From Streptomyces sp. JH34 (GTDB lineage Bacteria > Actinomycetota > Actinomycetes > Streptomycetales > Streptomycetaceae): a stretch of 64,000 nt of DNA. The position numbers were made by a program, and so were the translations under genes. The notes beneath the pieces were generated by a model that saw only the letters and a program-made list of their open reading frames with translations, did not search any database and had not been told where the DNA came from. Location: the NCBI RefSeq assembly GCF_029428875.1, contig NZ_JAJSOO010000001.1:2170001-2234000 (forward strand), written 5' to 3'. Positions 47,603 through 56,984 of this stretch are shown here, piece after piece (position 1 is the stretch's first letter; each line of letters opens with the position of its first letter).

Positions 47603-48507
47603 GAGGTCTGCTCCGTGAGATCGAGGAAGACGTCGTCCAGGCCGGCCTCGGTGACGCGCAGCTGCCGGGCGGTGATGTGGTGGCGGGCGAGGAGTGTGAT
47701 CACGGCGTTCGCGGTCTCGTCGGTGCCCTGGATGACCACCCGGCCGCCGGGTCCGCCCACCTCGACGGAGACCGCGCCGGGCAGTGCACCGAGTTCCGCG
47801 TGCGCGAGCGGCTCGGAGGGGGTGAAGGAGATGGCCGTCGGTCCCGGCGCCCCGCCGATCAGTCCGCCGGGGGTGTCGAGTGCGACGATCCGGCCCTTGT
47901 CGATCACCGCGATCCGGTCGCAGAGCCGCTGGGCCTCCTCCATGAAGTGGGTGACCAGCAGGACGGTCACCCCGCTGTCCCGGATCTCCTCGATGAGCCG
48001 CCAGGTGTCGCGGCGGGCCCGCGGGTCGAGACCGGTGGTGAGTTCGTCCAGCACGACCACTCGCGGATTGCCGATCAGCGCGAGCGCGATGAAGAGGCGC
48101 TGCTTCTGGCCGCCGGACAGCTGGGCGAAGCGGCGGTCGAGGTGACCGTCCAGCCCGAGCCGTTCGGCGAGCGCACACCGGTCGGCGGGGTGTGGGTAGA
48201 AGGCGCTGTAGAGCTCCAGTGCCTCGCGCACGGTCAGCTTGGGCTGGAGCTCGCTCTCCTGGAGCTGGGCACCCAGGAGTTGCGTGACCTGGTGGCGGTC
48301 GGCGGCGGGATCGAGCCCGGCGACCCGGACGGTGCCGGCGTCGGGGATCCGCAGCCCTTCGACGCATTCGACGGTGGTGGTCTTGCCGGCTCCGTTGGGG
48401 CCGAGGATTCCGAAGATCTCCCCCTCGTCGACGGTGAAGCTCACCCCGTCGACCGCGGGGCGGCCGCCGTAGGCCTTGCGCACCCCGCGTACTTCGATGA
48501 TTGCCAT
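47599..48507 (-). CDS. ABC exporter ATPase (DrrA/multidrug type)
   Basis: A 302-residue ATPase: Walker A GPNGAGKTT (36-44), signature LSGGQKQR, Walker B VVVLDELTTGLD, H-loop VTHF, and a C-terminal extension of the DrrA type (TAISFTPSEPLAHAEL...). It powers the permease encoded next. The start at 48507 (MAIIEVRGVRKAYGG) is canonical. First gene of a four-gene unit ATPase, permease, histidine kinase and response regulator. Confidence 0.93.
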   Translation of the reverse strand: MAIIEVRGVRKAYGGRPAVDGVSFTVDEGEIFGILGPNGAGKTTTVECVEGLRIPDAGTVRVAGLDPAADRHQVTQLLGAQLQESELQPKLTVREALELYSAFYPHPADRCALAERLGLDGHLDRRFAQLSGGQKQRLFIALALIGNPRVVVLDELTTGLDPRARRDTWRLIEEIRDSGVTVLLVTHFMEEAQRLCDRIAVIDKGRIVALDTPGGLIGGAPGPTAISFTPSEPLAHAELGALPGAVSVEVGGPGGRVVIQGTDETANAVITLLARHHITARQLRVTEAGLDDVFLDLTEQTS

Positions 48508-48660
48508 GCCTTCGAGGATTCCGCCCCGGGGCGGGCTCCGGTATCCGCCGTCCCGCTCGGACCGGCATCGTCCGATCGGTTGACAGGGCTGTGCGACCCA
48601 CGGGGTGTGCCCGGAAAACCACATGAGCGATGTCAGTGGTGAACCATAGGCTCGGTCCTG

Positions 48661-50469
48661 ATGCCCGAAAAACCTGCAGAGCCCACGGACCGGTCCGCCG
48701 TGCGCTCCCTCCTGCGTCTGTGGCCCTATGTCAGACCGGTGCGTGCGCGCTGGATCAGCGCCGCCCTCGTGGCGGTTCTCGCGTCCAGCCTCGCCCTGGT
48801 GATCCCGCTGGTACTGAAGTGGATGGTCGACGGCCCCGTGGCGGACCGCGATCCGGGCGGGGTGTGGCTGGGTGCGCTCTGGCTGCTGTTGCTGGGGATC
48901 GCCGAGGCCGGGCTGTTCGGCCTGCGCCGATGGCTGGTGGCCCGGCCGCTGGCGGGTGTGGAGGCGTCGATGCGCGCCGACCTCTACCGCCATCTGCAGC
49001 GGCTGCCGGTGGCCTTCCACGACCGCTGGCCCTCGGGGCAGTTGCTCTCTCGCGGTACCACGGATCTGATGCTGCTGCGGATGTTCCTCGCCTTCCCGCT
49101 GACGTTCCTGCTGGTCAACGGCACGACGATTCTGGTCGGCTTCGTCATCCTGTTCGCGCAGGAGTGGTCACTGGGACTGGTGCTGCTCGCACCCGCCGTC
49201 CCGCTGATGGTCCTGTGCTCCCTCTTCGAGACGAAGTACTCGCTGGTGGCGCGCAGGGCCCAGGACCAGGTCGGCGATCTGACGACGGTCGTCGAGGAGA
49301 GCGTGCTGGGCATCCGTGTCGTCAAGGGATTCGGCCGCAACCGCAGCCAGGCGCTCGCCTTCCGGGCACTCGCGCAGCGGCTGCGCGGAACGGAGCTGGG
49401 CAAGGCCCGGCTGCTCGCGGGGATCTGGGCGCTGGTCACCGCCATCCCGGAGCTGGCGATCGGGGCCGCGTTGGTGCTCGGCACGATCGAGGTCGCGGAC
49501 GGCACCCTGTCGGCGGGCACGCTCGTGGCGTTCCTCTCGACGGCGCTGGCGTTGCGCTGGCCGGTCGACTCGATCGGCTTCCTGCTCGCGATGAGCCAGG
49601 AGGCGGCGACGGCCGCCGACCGCTTCTTCGAGGTGATGGACGTCGAGGAGGAGCCGGAGCCCGAGGCGCCGGGAGTGACCGCCGGGACACCGGAACGGGG
49701 CATCGTCTTCGAAGGGGTGGAGTTCAGGTATCCCGACGCCGAACCGGGCTCACCGCCCGTCCTCGGCCGGATCGACCTGCGGATCCGGCCCGGCGAGACG
49801 ATGGCGCTGGTGGGCGCCACGGGTTCCGGCAAGACGACGCTGACGGCTCTCGTGCCCCGGCTGCACGACGTCACGTCCGGCCGGATCCTGCTGGACGGCG
49901 AGGACATCGCCACCATGGCCCGGCCGCGGCTGCGCGAGCTCGTCTCCGTCGCCTTCGAGGAACCCACCCTCTTCTCGGCGACCGTCGGGGAGAACGTGCT
50001 GATGGGGGCGGAGGGGGCCGGCGAACAGGAGTTGCGCCAGGCCCTGTCCGTCGCCCAGGCCGACTTCGTGCACGACCTGCCGCAGGGCATCGGCACCCAG
50101 GTCGGGGAGCAGGGACTGAGCCTCTCCGGCGGACAGCGGCAGCGCCTCGCACTGGCCCGCGCCGTCGTCGGTGGCCCGCGGTTCCTGGTGCTCGACGACC
50201 CGCTCTCCGCCCTGGACGTGCACACCGAGGCACTGGTGGAGGCCGCGCTGCGGCGCGTGCTGGAGGGGACGACGGCCGTGGTCGTCGCCCACCGGCCGTC
50301 GACGGTGATGCTGGCGGACCGGGTGGCCCTGTTGTCCGACGGGCGGATCAGCGCGGTCGGCACCCATCAGGAACTCCTGCGCACCAGCCCCGAGTACGCC
50401 TGGCTGATGTCCGGCGCCCATGACACCGCCACCGGTGTCCTCGTCCCCGAGGAGGGCAGCTCCCGATGA
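48661..50469 (+). CDS. heterodimeric ABC exporter half 1 (non-catalytic Walker B)
   Basis: A 602-residue half transporter with six membrane helices in residues 25-300 and a C-terminal ATPase. Walker A is GATGSGKTT, the signature is canonical LSLSGGQRQR, the H-loop is AHRPSTV, and Walker B is LVLDDPLSALD with Asp in place of the catalytic Glu. This is the usual division of labour in heterodimers, where one site is degenerate. No strong ribosome site precedes the ATG at 48661. It is divergent from the DrrA-type ATPase gene. Substrate is unknown. Confidence 0.92.
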   Translation: MPEKPAEPTDRSAVRSLLRLWPYVRPVRARWISAALVAVLASSLALVIPLVLKWMVDGPVADRDPGGVWLGALWLLLLGIAEAGLFGLRRWLVARPLAGVEASMRADLYRHLQRLPVAFHDRWPSGQLLSRGTTDLMLLRMFLAFPLTFLLVNGTTILVGFVILFAQEWSLGLVLLAPAVPLMVLCSLFETKYSLVARRAQDQVGDLTTVVEESVLGIRVVKGFGRNRSQALAFRALAQRLRGTELGKARLLAGIWALVTAIPELAIGAALVLGTIEVADGTLSAGTLVAFLSTALALRWPVDSIGFLLAMSQEAATAADRFFEVMDVEEEPEPEAPGVTAGTPERGIVFEGVEFRYPDAEPGSPPVLGRIDLRIRPGETMALVGATGSGKTTLTALVPRLHDVTSGRILLDGEDIATMARPRLRELVSVAFEEPTLFSATVGENVLMGAEGAGEQELRQALSVAQADFVHDLPQGIGTQVGEQGLSLSGGQRQRLALARAVVGGPRFLVLDDPLSALDVHTEALVEAALRRVLEGTTAVVVAHRPSTVMLADRVALLSDGRISAVGTHQELLRTSPEYAWLMSGAHDTATGVLVPEEGSSR

Positions 50470-52337
50470 CCAGTACGACTGCCGACGGGCCCGCGGTCGC
50501 CGACGAGGACCTGCCCGGGAAGGGCTCCGGTCCGGCCCGGGAGGAAGGCGACCCGTTCGGCGCGGACACGCTGCCCGCTCCCCGGGGTGCCACCCGGGAG
50601 CTGCTGGTCTCCCTGCTGACGCCGCTGCGCGCCAGGGTCGTCGTGACGTCCCTGCTGCTGCTCCTCCAGCAGGCCGCCGTGCAGGCGGGGCCGCTGCTGG
50701 TCGCGTACGCCATCGACAGCGGGGTGCCCGCGTTCCGGGACCACGACTACGGTCCGCTGGCGGCCGTGGGCATCGGGTACGCCGTCTGCTCGGTGGGTGC
50801 GGGAGTGCTCCAGTACGCCTTCATCCGGGCGGCCGCCCGGATCAACCAGGACGTGCTGCTCGATCTGCGGGGACGGATCTTCCGCCACGCGCAGGCGCTG
50901 AGCGTCGACTTCCACGAGCGCTACACCTCGGGCCGGCTGATCTCCCGGTCGACCACCGATGTCGAGTCCCTGCGCGAACTGCTGAGCGAGGGGCTCCAGG
51001 AACTCGTCGGGGTGATCCTGTCGTTCGTCTCGATCTCCCTGATGCTGCTCTGGCTGGACCTCGGCATCGGGGCCATCGCGGTGGCCTCCTTCGTCCCCCT
51101 GTATCTGCTGGTGCGTGGATACCGGCAGCGGGCGGCCAAGGCGTACACGGCACGCTCGACGGCGATCGCCGCGGTCATCGTGAAGTTCGCCGAGACGATG
51201 AACGGGATCCGTCCCGTGCAGGCCTTCCGCAGGGAACGGGCCAACGAGAAGGACTTCGCCGTGTCCAACCACGACCACGAGCGGAGGAACGGCGACGCCC
51301 TGCTGGAGATGGCCCGCTACGTCGTCGGCTCCCGGCTGGTCGCGAACACGGCGGTGGCGGCGATGGTCCTCTGGGGTGCCTACCGGGTGGCGTCGGACAC
51401 GCTGGCGCTCGGTGTGCTGGCGGCGGCGGTGCTGTATCTGCGGCGGCTGTACGACCCGATCGACCGGCTCGCGATGTTCCTCAACTCCTACCAGTCGGCC
51501 GCCGCTTCGCTGGAGAAGATCGCGGGCCTGCTGGCTCAGGAGCCCGCGGTCCCCGAGCCCGCGGCGCCGAAGGTGCTGCCGTCCGTCGCCGGTGAGCACC
51601 CCGGCCGCGAGGTCACGTTCGACGGAGTGCGGTTCGCGTACCGCACGGGGGGCGAGGTCCTGCCCCGCTTCGGCCTGACGATCCCGGCCGGCCAGACCGT
51701 GGCCGTGGTCGGTTCGACGGGTGCGGGCAAGTCGACGCTGGCCAAGCTGCTGGCGCGCTTCTACGACCCGACCGAGGGCCGGGTCCTGCTGGACGGCACC
51801 GATCTGCGCGACCTGGCGACGGCCGAATTGCGGCGGGGCGTGGTGATGGTGACCCAGGAGGCGTTCCTGTTCTCCGGGACGATCGCCGAGAACATCGCGA
51901 TCGGGCGTCCGGAGGCGACGCCCGAGGAGATCGAGCACGCGGCGAAGGCGATCGGGGCGCACGACTTCATCAGCTCCCTGCCCGACGGGTACGACACGGA
52001 CGTCCGGAAGCGCGGTGGCCGTATCTCCGCCGGGCAGCGGCAACTCGTGGCGTTCGCACGGGCCTTGCTCGCGGATCCCGCCGTGCTGATCCTCGACGAG
52101 GCCACGAGTTCACTGGACGTGCCCGGCGAGCGGGCGGTGCAGCGGGCGATGGACACGGTGCTGCACGGCCGGACGGCGGTGGTGATCGCGCACCGTCTGT
52201 CGACGGTGGAGATCGCTGACCGGGTGCTGGTGATGGAGCACGGCCGGATCGTGGAGGACGGCACCCCGGCCGACCTCATCGGTGGTACGGGCAGGTTCGC
52301 GGGGCTGCACAAGGCGTGGCGGGAGAGCCTGGCCTGA
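50466..52337 (+). CDS. heterodimeric ABC exporter half 2 (catalytic Walker B, degenerate signature)
   Basis: A 623-residue half transporter, coupled to half 1 by an ATGA overlap. After a 40-residue acidic N-terminal tail come six membrane helices (about 55-340) and the ATPase: Walker A GSTGAGKST, Walker B LILDEATSSLD with catalytic Glu, H-loop AHRLSTV. Its signature is ISAGQRQ, a degraded LSGGQ. Combined with half 1, one nucleotide site is complete (this Walker motif set with the partner's LSGGQ) and one is degenerate. Confidence 0.92.
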   Translation: MTSTTADGPAVADEDLPGKGSGPAREEGDPFGADTLPAPRGATRELLVSLLTPLRARVVVTSLLLLLQQAAVQAGPLLVAYAIDSGVPAFRDHDYGPLAAVGIGYAVCSVGAGVLQYAFIRAAARINQDVLLDLRGRIFRHAQALSVDFHERYTSGRLISRSTTDVESLRELLSEGLQELVGVILSFVSISLMLLWLDLGIGAIAVASFVPLYLLVRGYRQRAAKAYTARSTAIAAVIVKFAETMNGIRPVQAFRRERANEKDFAVSNHDHERRNGDALLEMARYVVGSRLVANTAVAAMVLWGAYRVASDTLALGVLAAAVLYLRRLYDPIDRLAMFLNSYQSAAASLEKIAGLLAQEPAVPEPAAPKVLPSVAGEHPGREVTFDGVRFAYRTGGEVLPRFGLTIPAGQTVAVVGSTGAGKSTLAKLLARFYDPTEGRVLLDGTDLRDLATAELRRGVVMVTQEAFLFSGTIAENIAIGRPEATPEEIEHAAKAIGAHDFISSLPDGYDTDVRKRGGRISAGQRQLVAFARALLADPAVLILDEATSSLDVPGERAVQRAMDTVLHGRTAVVIAHRLSTVEIADRVLVMEHGRIVEDGTPADLIGGTGRFAGLHKAWRESLA

Positions 52338-52821
52338 GGACGGCGGCCCTCGGACAAGCCCTCCACCCGATCACCGGCGGGGGACTCGCCGCGCGCCCAC
52401 CACCGGTCATCGGCGTCCTCGTCGGCCGGCTCCACATCACCCTGATCCGGGAAGGAGCCGGCGGGTCGCACGGGACGGCGCGGAACTGGCCACAGTTCCG
52501 CGCCGTCTCAGCACGTGGGCACCACGCGCGGCCCGCCTTCCCGTTCGAACATCGCGCATTCGAACGGAATCTCAACTCACCCTGGGACATAAGGCCTTTC
52601 AGGCCCTCCGCACCCCCACTACGGCACCCGGCCGACACACGGCGAAACGTCCGGTTAACGAACACGGCATTTCCGGCAACGGACGACTTCCGGCCAATAT
52701 GTTGACGCGGTCCTGACATGCGCACGCTCCGGCTGGCACTCTTCCCCCGTTCCACGCATCGCCTGCTCTGCCCGGCCGACTCACCCAGTCGGCCGTAGCC
52801 CCCTTCGCAGAAGGAGTCCGC
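52338..52821. other. intergenic region with terminator and promoter of the M4 protease
   Basis: About 484 bases with no credible gene. The left part holds the exporter terminator (52474-52507). The right part, from about 52600, is AT-richer (ACGAACACGGCATTTCC, CCAATATGTTGACGCGG) and should contain the protease promoter; a TTGACG at about 52700 is suggestive but no good -10 follows. Confidence 0.5.
52474..52507 (+). terminator. terminator hairpin after the ABC exporter genes
   Basis: GACGGCGCGGAACTG (52474-52488) and its exact complement (52493-52507), a 15-bp perfect stem with a 4-base loop, 136 bases after the exporter stop. Confidence 0.7.
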
Positions 52822-54864
52822 GTGAGATTCACGCACAGCCGTCGTGCCACCGCGACCGGCGCTCTGATAGCCACAGCAGCACTCCTCGCCGTCGGAATGC
52901 AGGGCGGCGCCGCATCGGCCGCGCCCGAAGGCGCGACGGCGGCCCCCGCCGCCGCGGTGAAGGGCGCCGATCCCGGCGCGCTCCCCGCGAAGCTCTCCCC
53001 CGCCCAGCGTGCCGAACTGCTCCGCGAGGCCAACTCCACCAAGGCGGCCACCGCCGAGGAGCTCGGGCTCGGCGCCACGGAGGAGCTGGTGGTCCGCGAT
53101 GTCGTCAAGGACGTCGACGGCACCACCCACACCCGCTACGAGCGCACGCTCGACGGTCTCCCCGTCCTCGGCGGCGATCTGGTCGTGGCCGCCTCGAAGT
53201 CCGGGGCGACGCAGGGCGTCACCAAGGCGTCGAAGGCGACCGGCGCCCAGCTGAAGGCCGTCGGCACGAAGGCGGACGTCGCGCCGGCCGCGGCCGAGAA
53301 GCAGGCGCTCACCGCGGCGAAGGCGGACGGCTCGAAGAGCACCGAGGCGAGCAAGGCACCGCGCAAGGTCGTGTGGGCGGCGAACGGGACCCCGCAGCTC
53401 GCCTACGAGACCGTGGTCGGCGGCCTCCAGCACGACGGCACCCCGAACGAGCTGCACGTCATCACGGACGCCTCCTCCGGCGCCAAGCTCTTCGAGTGGC
53501 AGGCCATCGAGACCGGCACCGGCAACACCCAGTACAGCGGCACGGTGACGCTGGGGACCTCGGGCTCCGGCAGCTCGTACAACCTGACCGACACCGCGCG
53601 CGGCAACCACAAGACGTACAACCTGAACCGCGGTACGTCCGGCACCGGAACCCTGTTCTCCGGCACCGACGACGTCTGGGGCAACGGCAGCGCGTCGAAC
53701 ACCGAGACCGCCGCGGCCGACGCCCACTACGGCGCCGCGGAGACCTGGGACTTCTACAAGAACGTCATGGGCCGCACCGGCATCAAGGGTGACGGGGCCG
53801 GAGCGTACTCCCGCGTCCACTACGGCAACAGCTACGTCAACGCCTTCTGGTCGGACAGCTGCTTCTGCATGACGTACGGCGACGGCAGCGGCAACCTCGC
53901 GCCCCTCACCTCGCTCGACGTGGCGGCCCACGAGATGACGCACGGCGTCACCTCCAACACGGCCGGTCTCAACTACAGCGGCGAGTCGGGCGGTCTCAAC
54001 GAGGCCACCTCGGACATCTTCGCGGCGGGCGTGGAGTTCTACTCCAACACCACCACCGACCCGGGCGACTACCTCGTCGGCGAGAAGATCGACATCAACG
54101 GCGACGGCACCCCGCTCCGTTACATGGACAAGCCGAGCAAGGACGGCGCGTCCAAGGACTCGTGGTACTCGGGCCTCGGCTCGGTCGACGTCCACTACTC
54201 CTCGGGCCCGGCCAACCACTTCTTCTACCTCCTGTCGGAGGGCAGCGGGGCCAAGACCGTCAACGGGGTGTCCTACAACTCCCCGACGTCCGACGGCCTT
54301 CCGGTGACCGGCATCGGCCGGGACAAGGCGCTGCAGATCTGGTTCAAGGCGCTCACCACGAAGTTCACCTCCACCACGAACTACGCCGCGGCCCGCACCG
54401 GCACCCTGGCCGTGGCCGGTGAGCTGTACGGCACGTCGAGCGCCGAGTACGCCGGCGTCGCCAACGCCTGGGCAGCCATCGCCGTGGGCTCCCGCCCCGG
54501 CGGCGGCACCGACCCGGGCGGCAAGGTCTTCCAGAACACGACCGTCAAGGCGATCGCCGACAACAGCACCAGCAACTTCCCGGTCGTCGTCAGCGGCGTC
54601 ACCGGCAACGCGCCCAGCACCCTGTCGGTCGCGGTGAACATCACGCACACCTACCGCGGTGACCTCGTCCTCGACCTGGTCGCCCCGGACGGTACGGCGT
54701 ACCGGCTGAAGAACTCCTCGTCGAGCGACTCCGCGGACAACGTGGTGGCGACCTACACGGTCAACGCCTCGTCCGAGGTGGCCAACGGCACCTGGAACCT
54801 GAAGGTCCAGGACGTCTACTCGGGCGACACCGGCACCTTCAACAGCGTCAAGCTCACCTTCTGA
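52822..54864 (+). CDS. secreted M4-family neutral metalloprotease with C-terminal P domain
   Basis: A 680-residue preproprotein. Signal peptide (1-34, cleaved near AASAAP), an FTP/PepSY propeptide (about 45-220) that acts as intramolecular chaperone and inhibitor, and the thermolysin-like catalytic domain. Zinc ligands are His370 and His374 in HEMTH, with Glu371 the catalytic base, and Glu394 in NEATSD. The last 110 residues (VFQNTTVKAIADNS to the end) are a proprotein-convertase P domain. Start is GTG at 52822, five bases after AAGGAG. Probably used to digest external protein. Confidence 0.95.
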   Translation: MRFTHSRRATATGALIATAALLAVGMQGGAASAAPEGATAAPAAAVKGADPGALPAKLSPAQRAELLREANSTKAATAEELGLGATEELVVRDVVKDVDGTTHTRYERTLDGLPVLGGDLVVAASKSGATQGVTKASKATGAQLKAVGTKADVAPAAAEKQALTAAKADGSKSTEASKAPRKVVWAANGTPQLAYETVVGGLQHDGTPNELHVITDASSGAKLFEWQAIETGTGNTQYSGTVTLGTSGSGSSYNLTDTARGNHKTYNLNRGTSGTGTLFSGTDDVWGNGSASNTETAAADAHYGAAETWDFYKNVMGRTGIKGDGAGAYSRVHYGNSYVNAFWSDSCFCMTYGDGSGNLAPLTSLDVAAHEMTHGVTSNTAGLNYSGESGGLNEATSDIFAAGVEFYSNTTTDPGDYLVGEKIDINGDGTPLRYMDKPSKDGASKDSWYSGLGSVDVHYSSGPANHFFYLLSEGSGAKTVNGVSYNSPTSDGLPVTGIGRDKALQIWFKALTTKFTSTTNYAAARTGTLAVAGELYGTSSAEYAGVANAWAAIAVGSRPGGGTDPGGKVFQNTTVKAIADNSTSNFPVVVSGVTGNAPSTLSVAVNITHTYRGDLVLDLVAPDGTAYRLKNSSSSDSADNVVATYTVNASSEVANGTWNLKVQDVYSGDTGTFNSVKLTF

Positions 54865-54921
54865 GCGGTCTCCGGCAACGCTGAACGGGCGTCGGCCCGC
54901 ATCGCGCACCGGCACGACGGG

Positions 54922-54953
54922 ACGGCCCCGGGGAGCATGCTCCCCGGGGCCGT
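54922..54953. terminator. 32-base perfect palindrome between converging genes
   Basis: ACGGCCCCGGGGAGCA (54922-54937) is followed without a gap by its complement (54938-54953). It sits between the protease stop (54864) and the stop of the minus-strand PP2C gene (54983), and is probably a bidirectional terminator. Confidence 0.75.
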
Positions 54954-54982
54954 TCCGTGCGCCCGTGTCCGGAGGAAGGCCG

Positions 54983-56836
54983 TCAGGAGGACAGGCCCCC
55001 GGCCCGGCCGGGTACGTTCTGCTCGGCCCAGACGATCTTCCCGTTCTCCGTACGGCACGAACCCCACCTGCGGCACAGCAGGTTGATGAGCTGGAGCCCC
55101 CGGCCACCCTCGTCACTGACGTCGGCGTGCTGGATCTGGGGCAGGTCCGGCCCGGTGTCGGCCAGTTCGACCTGGAGGCGCTCGTCCAGCAGCAGCCGGA
55201 GCCGGCCGGGACCGCCGCCGTAGCGCAGGGCGTTGCCGACCAGCTCGCTGACCACCAGTTCCGTCACGTCGGCCAGTTCGGCCAGCTCCCAGCGGGCGAG
55301 CTGCTCGGTGACCAGTTTGCGTGCGGTGGAGGCGGGGTTGCCCTCCGTGGGCAGGTCCCACTCCCGCAACAGCACGCCGGGGGTCAGCTCGTGGCCCCCC
55401 GCGACCAGCAGCACCGCCTCGTCGAACCGGCCGTCGTCACGCCTGGGCGAGGTGAGCGGGCCGCCGCTGTCCAGCTGCTCGGGTGCCATCGCGGCCACGG
55501 ACGCGCGCAGGACTTCCAGCTGCACGTCCACGTCGTCGGTGCGCGTCTTGATCAGGCCGTCGGTGTAGAGCACGAGCCGCCCGCCCACCGGGCCGCGCAC
55601 CCGCAGCGGGTCGTACGGGATCACCCCGGCGCCCAGCGGCGCCCCGACCGGCACGTCGAGATAGCGGGCGGTCCCGCCCTCGTCCACCAGCAGCGGCGGC
55701 GGGTGCCCCGCGCTGGCGATCGTGTAGCTGGAGTCCGCCGGGTCGTACACGGCGCACAGGCAGGTGGCGACCTGGTCGTCCTCCAGGTCGCGGGTGGCCA
55801 GGTCGAGCCGGGCGAGCAGCCGGTCGGGGGCGATGTCCAGCATCATGAGCGTCCGGGCGACGGTCCGCAGCCGGCCCATCGTGGCGGCGGCGGGCAGACC
55901 GTGACCGGTGACGTCGCCGACGACCAGCGCCGTACGCCCGCTGGGGAGCGCCACGACGTCGTACCAGTCACCGCCCACCCCGTGCGCGTCGACGGCCGGC
56001 GCGTAGTGGGCGTGCACCCGCAGGCCGGGCGTGTGCGGTGTGGCGCGCGGGAGCAGCGAGCGCTGGAGCGAGACGACATGCTCGCGTTCGCGTCCGTAGA
56101 GCCGGGCGTTGTCCATGAACACGGCGGCCATGGAGGCGAGCTGCCCCGCCAGCTCCAGGTCGGCACGGTTGAAGGGCGGGCTGTCACCGGCGCGTACGAA
56201 GTCCGCGGAGCCCAGCAGGACACCGCGGGCGATCAGCGGCACCGCCATGTAGCTGTGCACGCCCTGGCGCCGCATCGCCGCTTCCGCGCTGTCCGTCGGC
56301 GCGACGCGTCTGTAGTCCCCGGGTGTCATCCGGCCGACCAGTACGGGCCTGGCGTTGCGGAGGCACTCGGTGGTCAGCAGCGTCTCGCGGCGCTCCGACC
56401 GGTTCACCACCTCGCCCACCGGGGCGGGTTCGAGCTCTCCGAGGGCGTCGATGGCCCGGACCGCCATGGCACGGGTGACGGGCACGGCGGCGCCGGTGAC
56501 GCGCTCGCCCTCCTCGCCGTGGAGTACGGACTCCAGCAGGTCGACGGCGGCGGCGTCGGCCAGCCTCGGGACGCTGAACGCCGCCAGTTCCTCGGCCGTG
56601 CGCTCCAGGTCCAGCGTCGTGCCGATACGGGTGCTCGCCTCGTTGAGCCAGCGCATCCGGGACGCTGTGGTGAAGCGGTCACCCCGGGGCGGTGCGGGTT
56701 CCGTCCGGCGGCTGCGCAGTCGGCGGGAGCTGCCGCTCCGCACGGCCAGCCGACGGGTCAGGCGTCTCGCTCGGCCTCCGCCGCCGTTCACCGTGCTGAC
56801 CTCCACTCGCGTCCTGCCGGACGCCTCGCTCGTCAC
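54983..56836 (-). CDS. GAF-PP2C-ATPase regulator (RsbU-like phosphatase fused to RsbW-like kinase domain)
   Basis: A 617-residue three-domain protein. A GAF domain covers about 65-255 (RMRWLNEASTRIGTTLDLER at the start). The SpoIIE PP2C domain at about 265-480 has intact metal motifs (VGGDWYD, VGDVTGHGLPAA, LYTDGLI). The C-terminal GHKL ATPase domain (485-600) has N box VSELVGNALRYGG and G2 GGRGLQLI. It combines the two opposing activities that set anti-anti-sigma phosphorylation. The basic N-terminal 55 residues have no domain. Start GTG 56836 lacks a strong ribosome site, so a later start is possible. Confidence 0.9.
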   Translation of the reverse strand: MTSEASGRTRVEVSTVNGGGGRARRLTRRLAVRSGSSRRLRSRRTEPAPPRGDRFTTASRMRWLNEASTRIGTTLDLERTAEELAAFSVPRLADAAAVDLLESVLHGEEGERVTGAAVPVTRAMAVRAIDALGELEPAPVGEVVNRSERRETLLTTECLRNARPVLVGRMTPGDYRRVAPTDSAEAAMRRQGVHSYMAVPLIARGVLLGSADFVRAGDSPPFNRADLELAGQLASMAAVFMDNARLYGREREHVVSLQRSLLPRATPHTPGLRVHAHYAPAVDAHGVGGDWYDVVALPSGRTALVVGDVTGHGLPAAATMGRLRTVARTLMMLDIAPDRLLARLDLATRDLEDDQVATCLCAVYDPADSSYTIASAGHPPPLLVDEGGTARYLDVPVGAPLGAGVIPYDPLRVRGPVGGRLVLYTDGLIKTRTDDVDVQLEVLRASVAAMAPEQLDSGGPLTSPRRDDGRFDEAVLLVAGGHELTPGVLLREWDLPTEGNPASTARKLVTEQLARWELAELADVTELVVSELVGNALRYGGGPGRLRLLLDERLQVELADTGPDLPQIQHADVSDEGGRGLQLINLLCRRWGSCRTENGKIVWAEQNVPGRAGGLSS

Positions 56837-56934
56837 GTCGGTGGCTGCTGGACAGCGCCATCAAGGCTGTCATGTTAGCGAGATAGCGGCGAAAACACCC
56901 CTGCCGGACGACCGGTACGGAATCCGGGCACGCC

Positions 56935-56970
56935 GGTGGGCCCGGCGCCGGGACACGCGCCGGGCCCACC
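56935..56970 (-). terminator. terminator hairpin downstream of glgP
   Basis: GGTGGGCCCGGCGC (56935-56948) and GCGCCGGGCCCACC (56957-56970), a perfect 14-bp stem with an 8-base loop, beginning 14 bases after the glgP stop. Confidence 0.75.
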
Positions 56971-56984
56971 ACGGGCACAGGGAG

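Noticed and set aside
48580..48608. TTGACA in the divergent region of the two ABC systems as a promoter
   Set aside because: The -10 position reads GGGTGT; the match is no better than chance.
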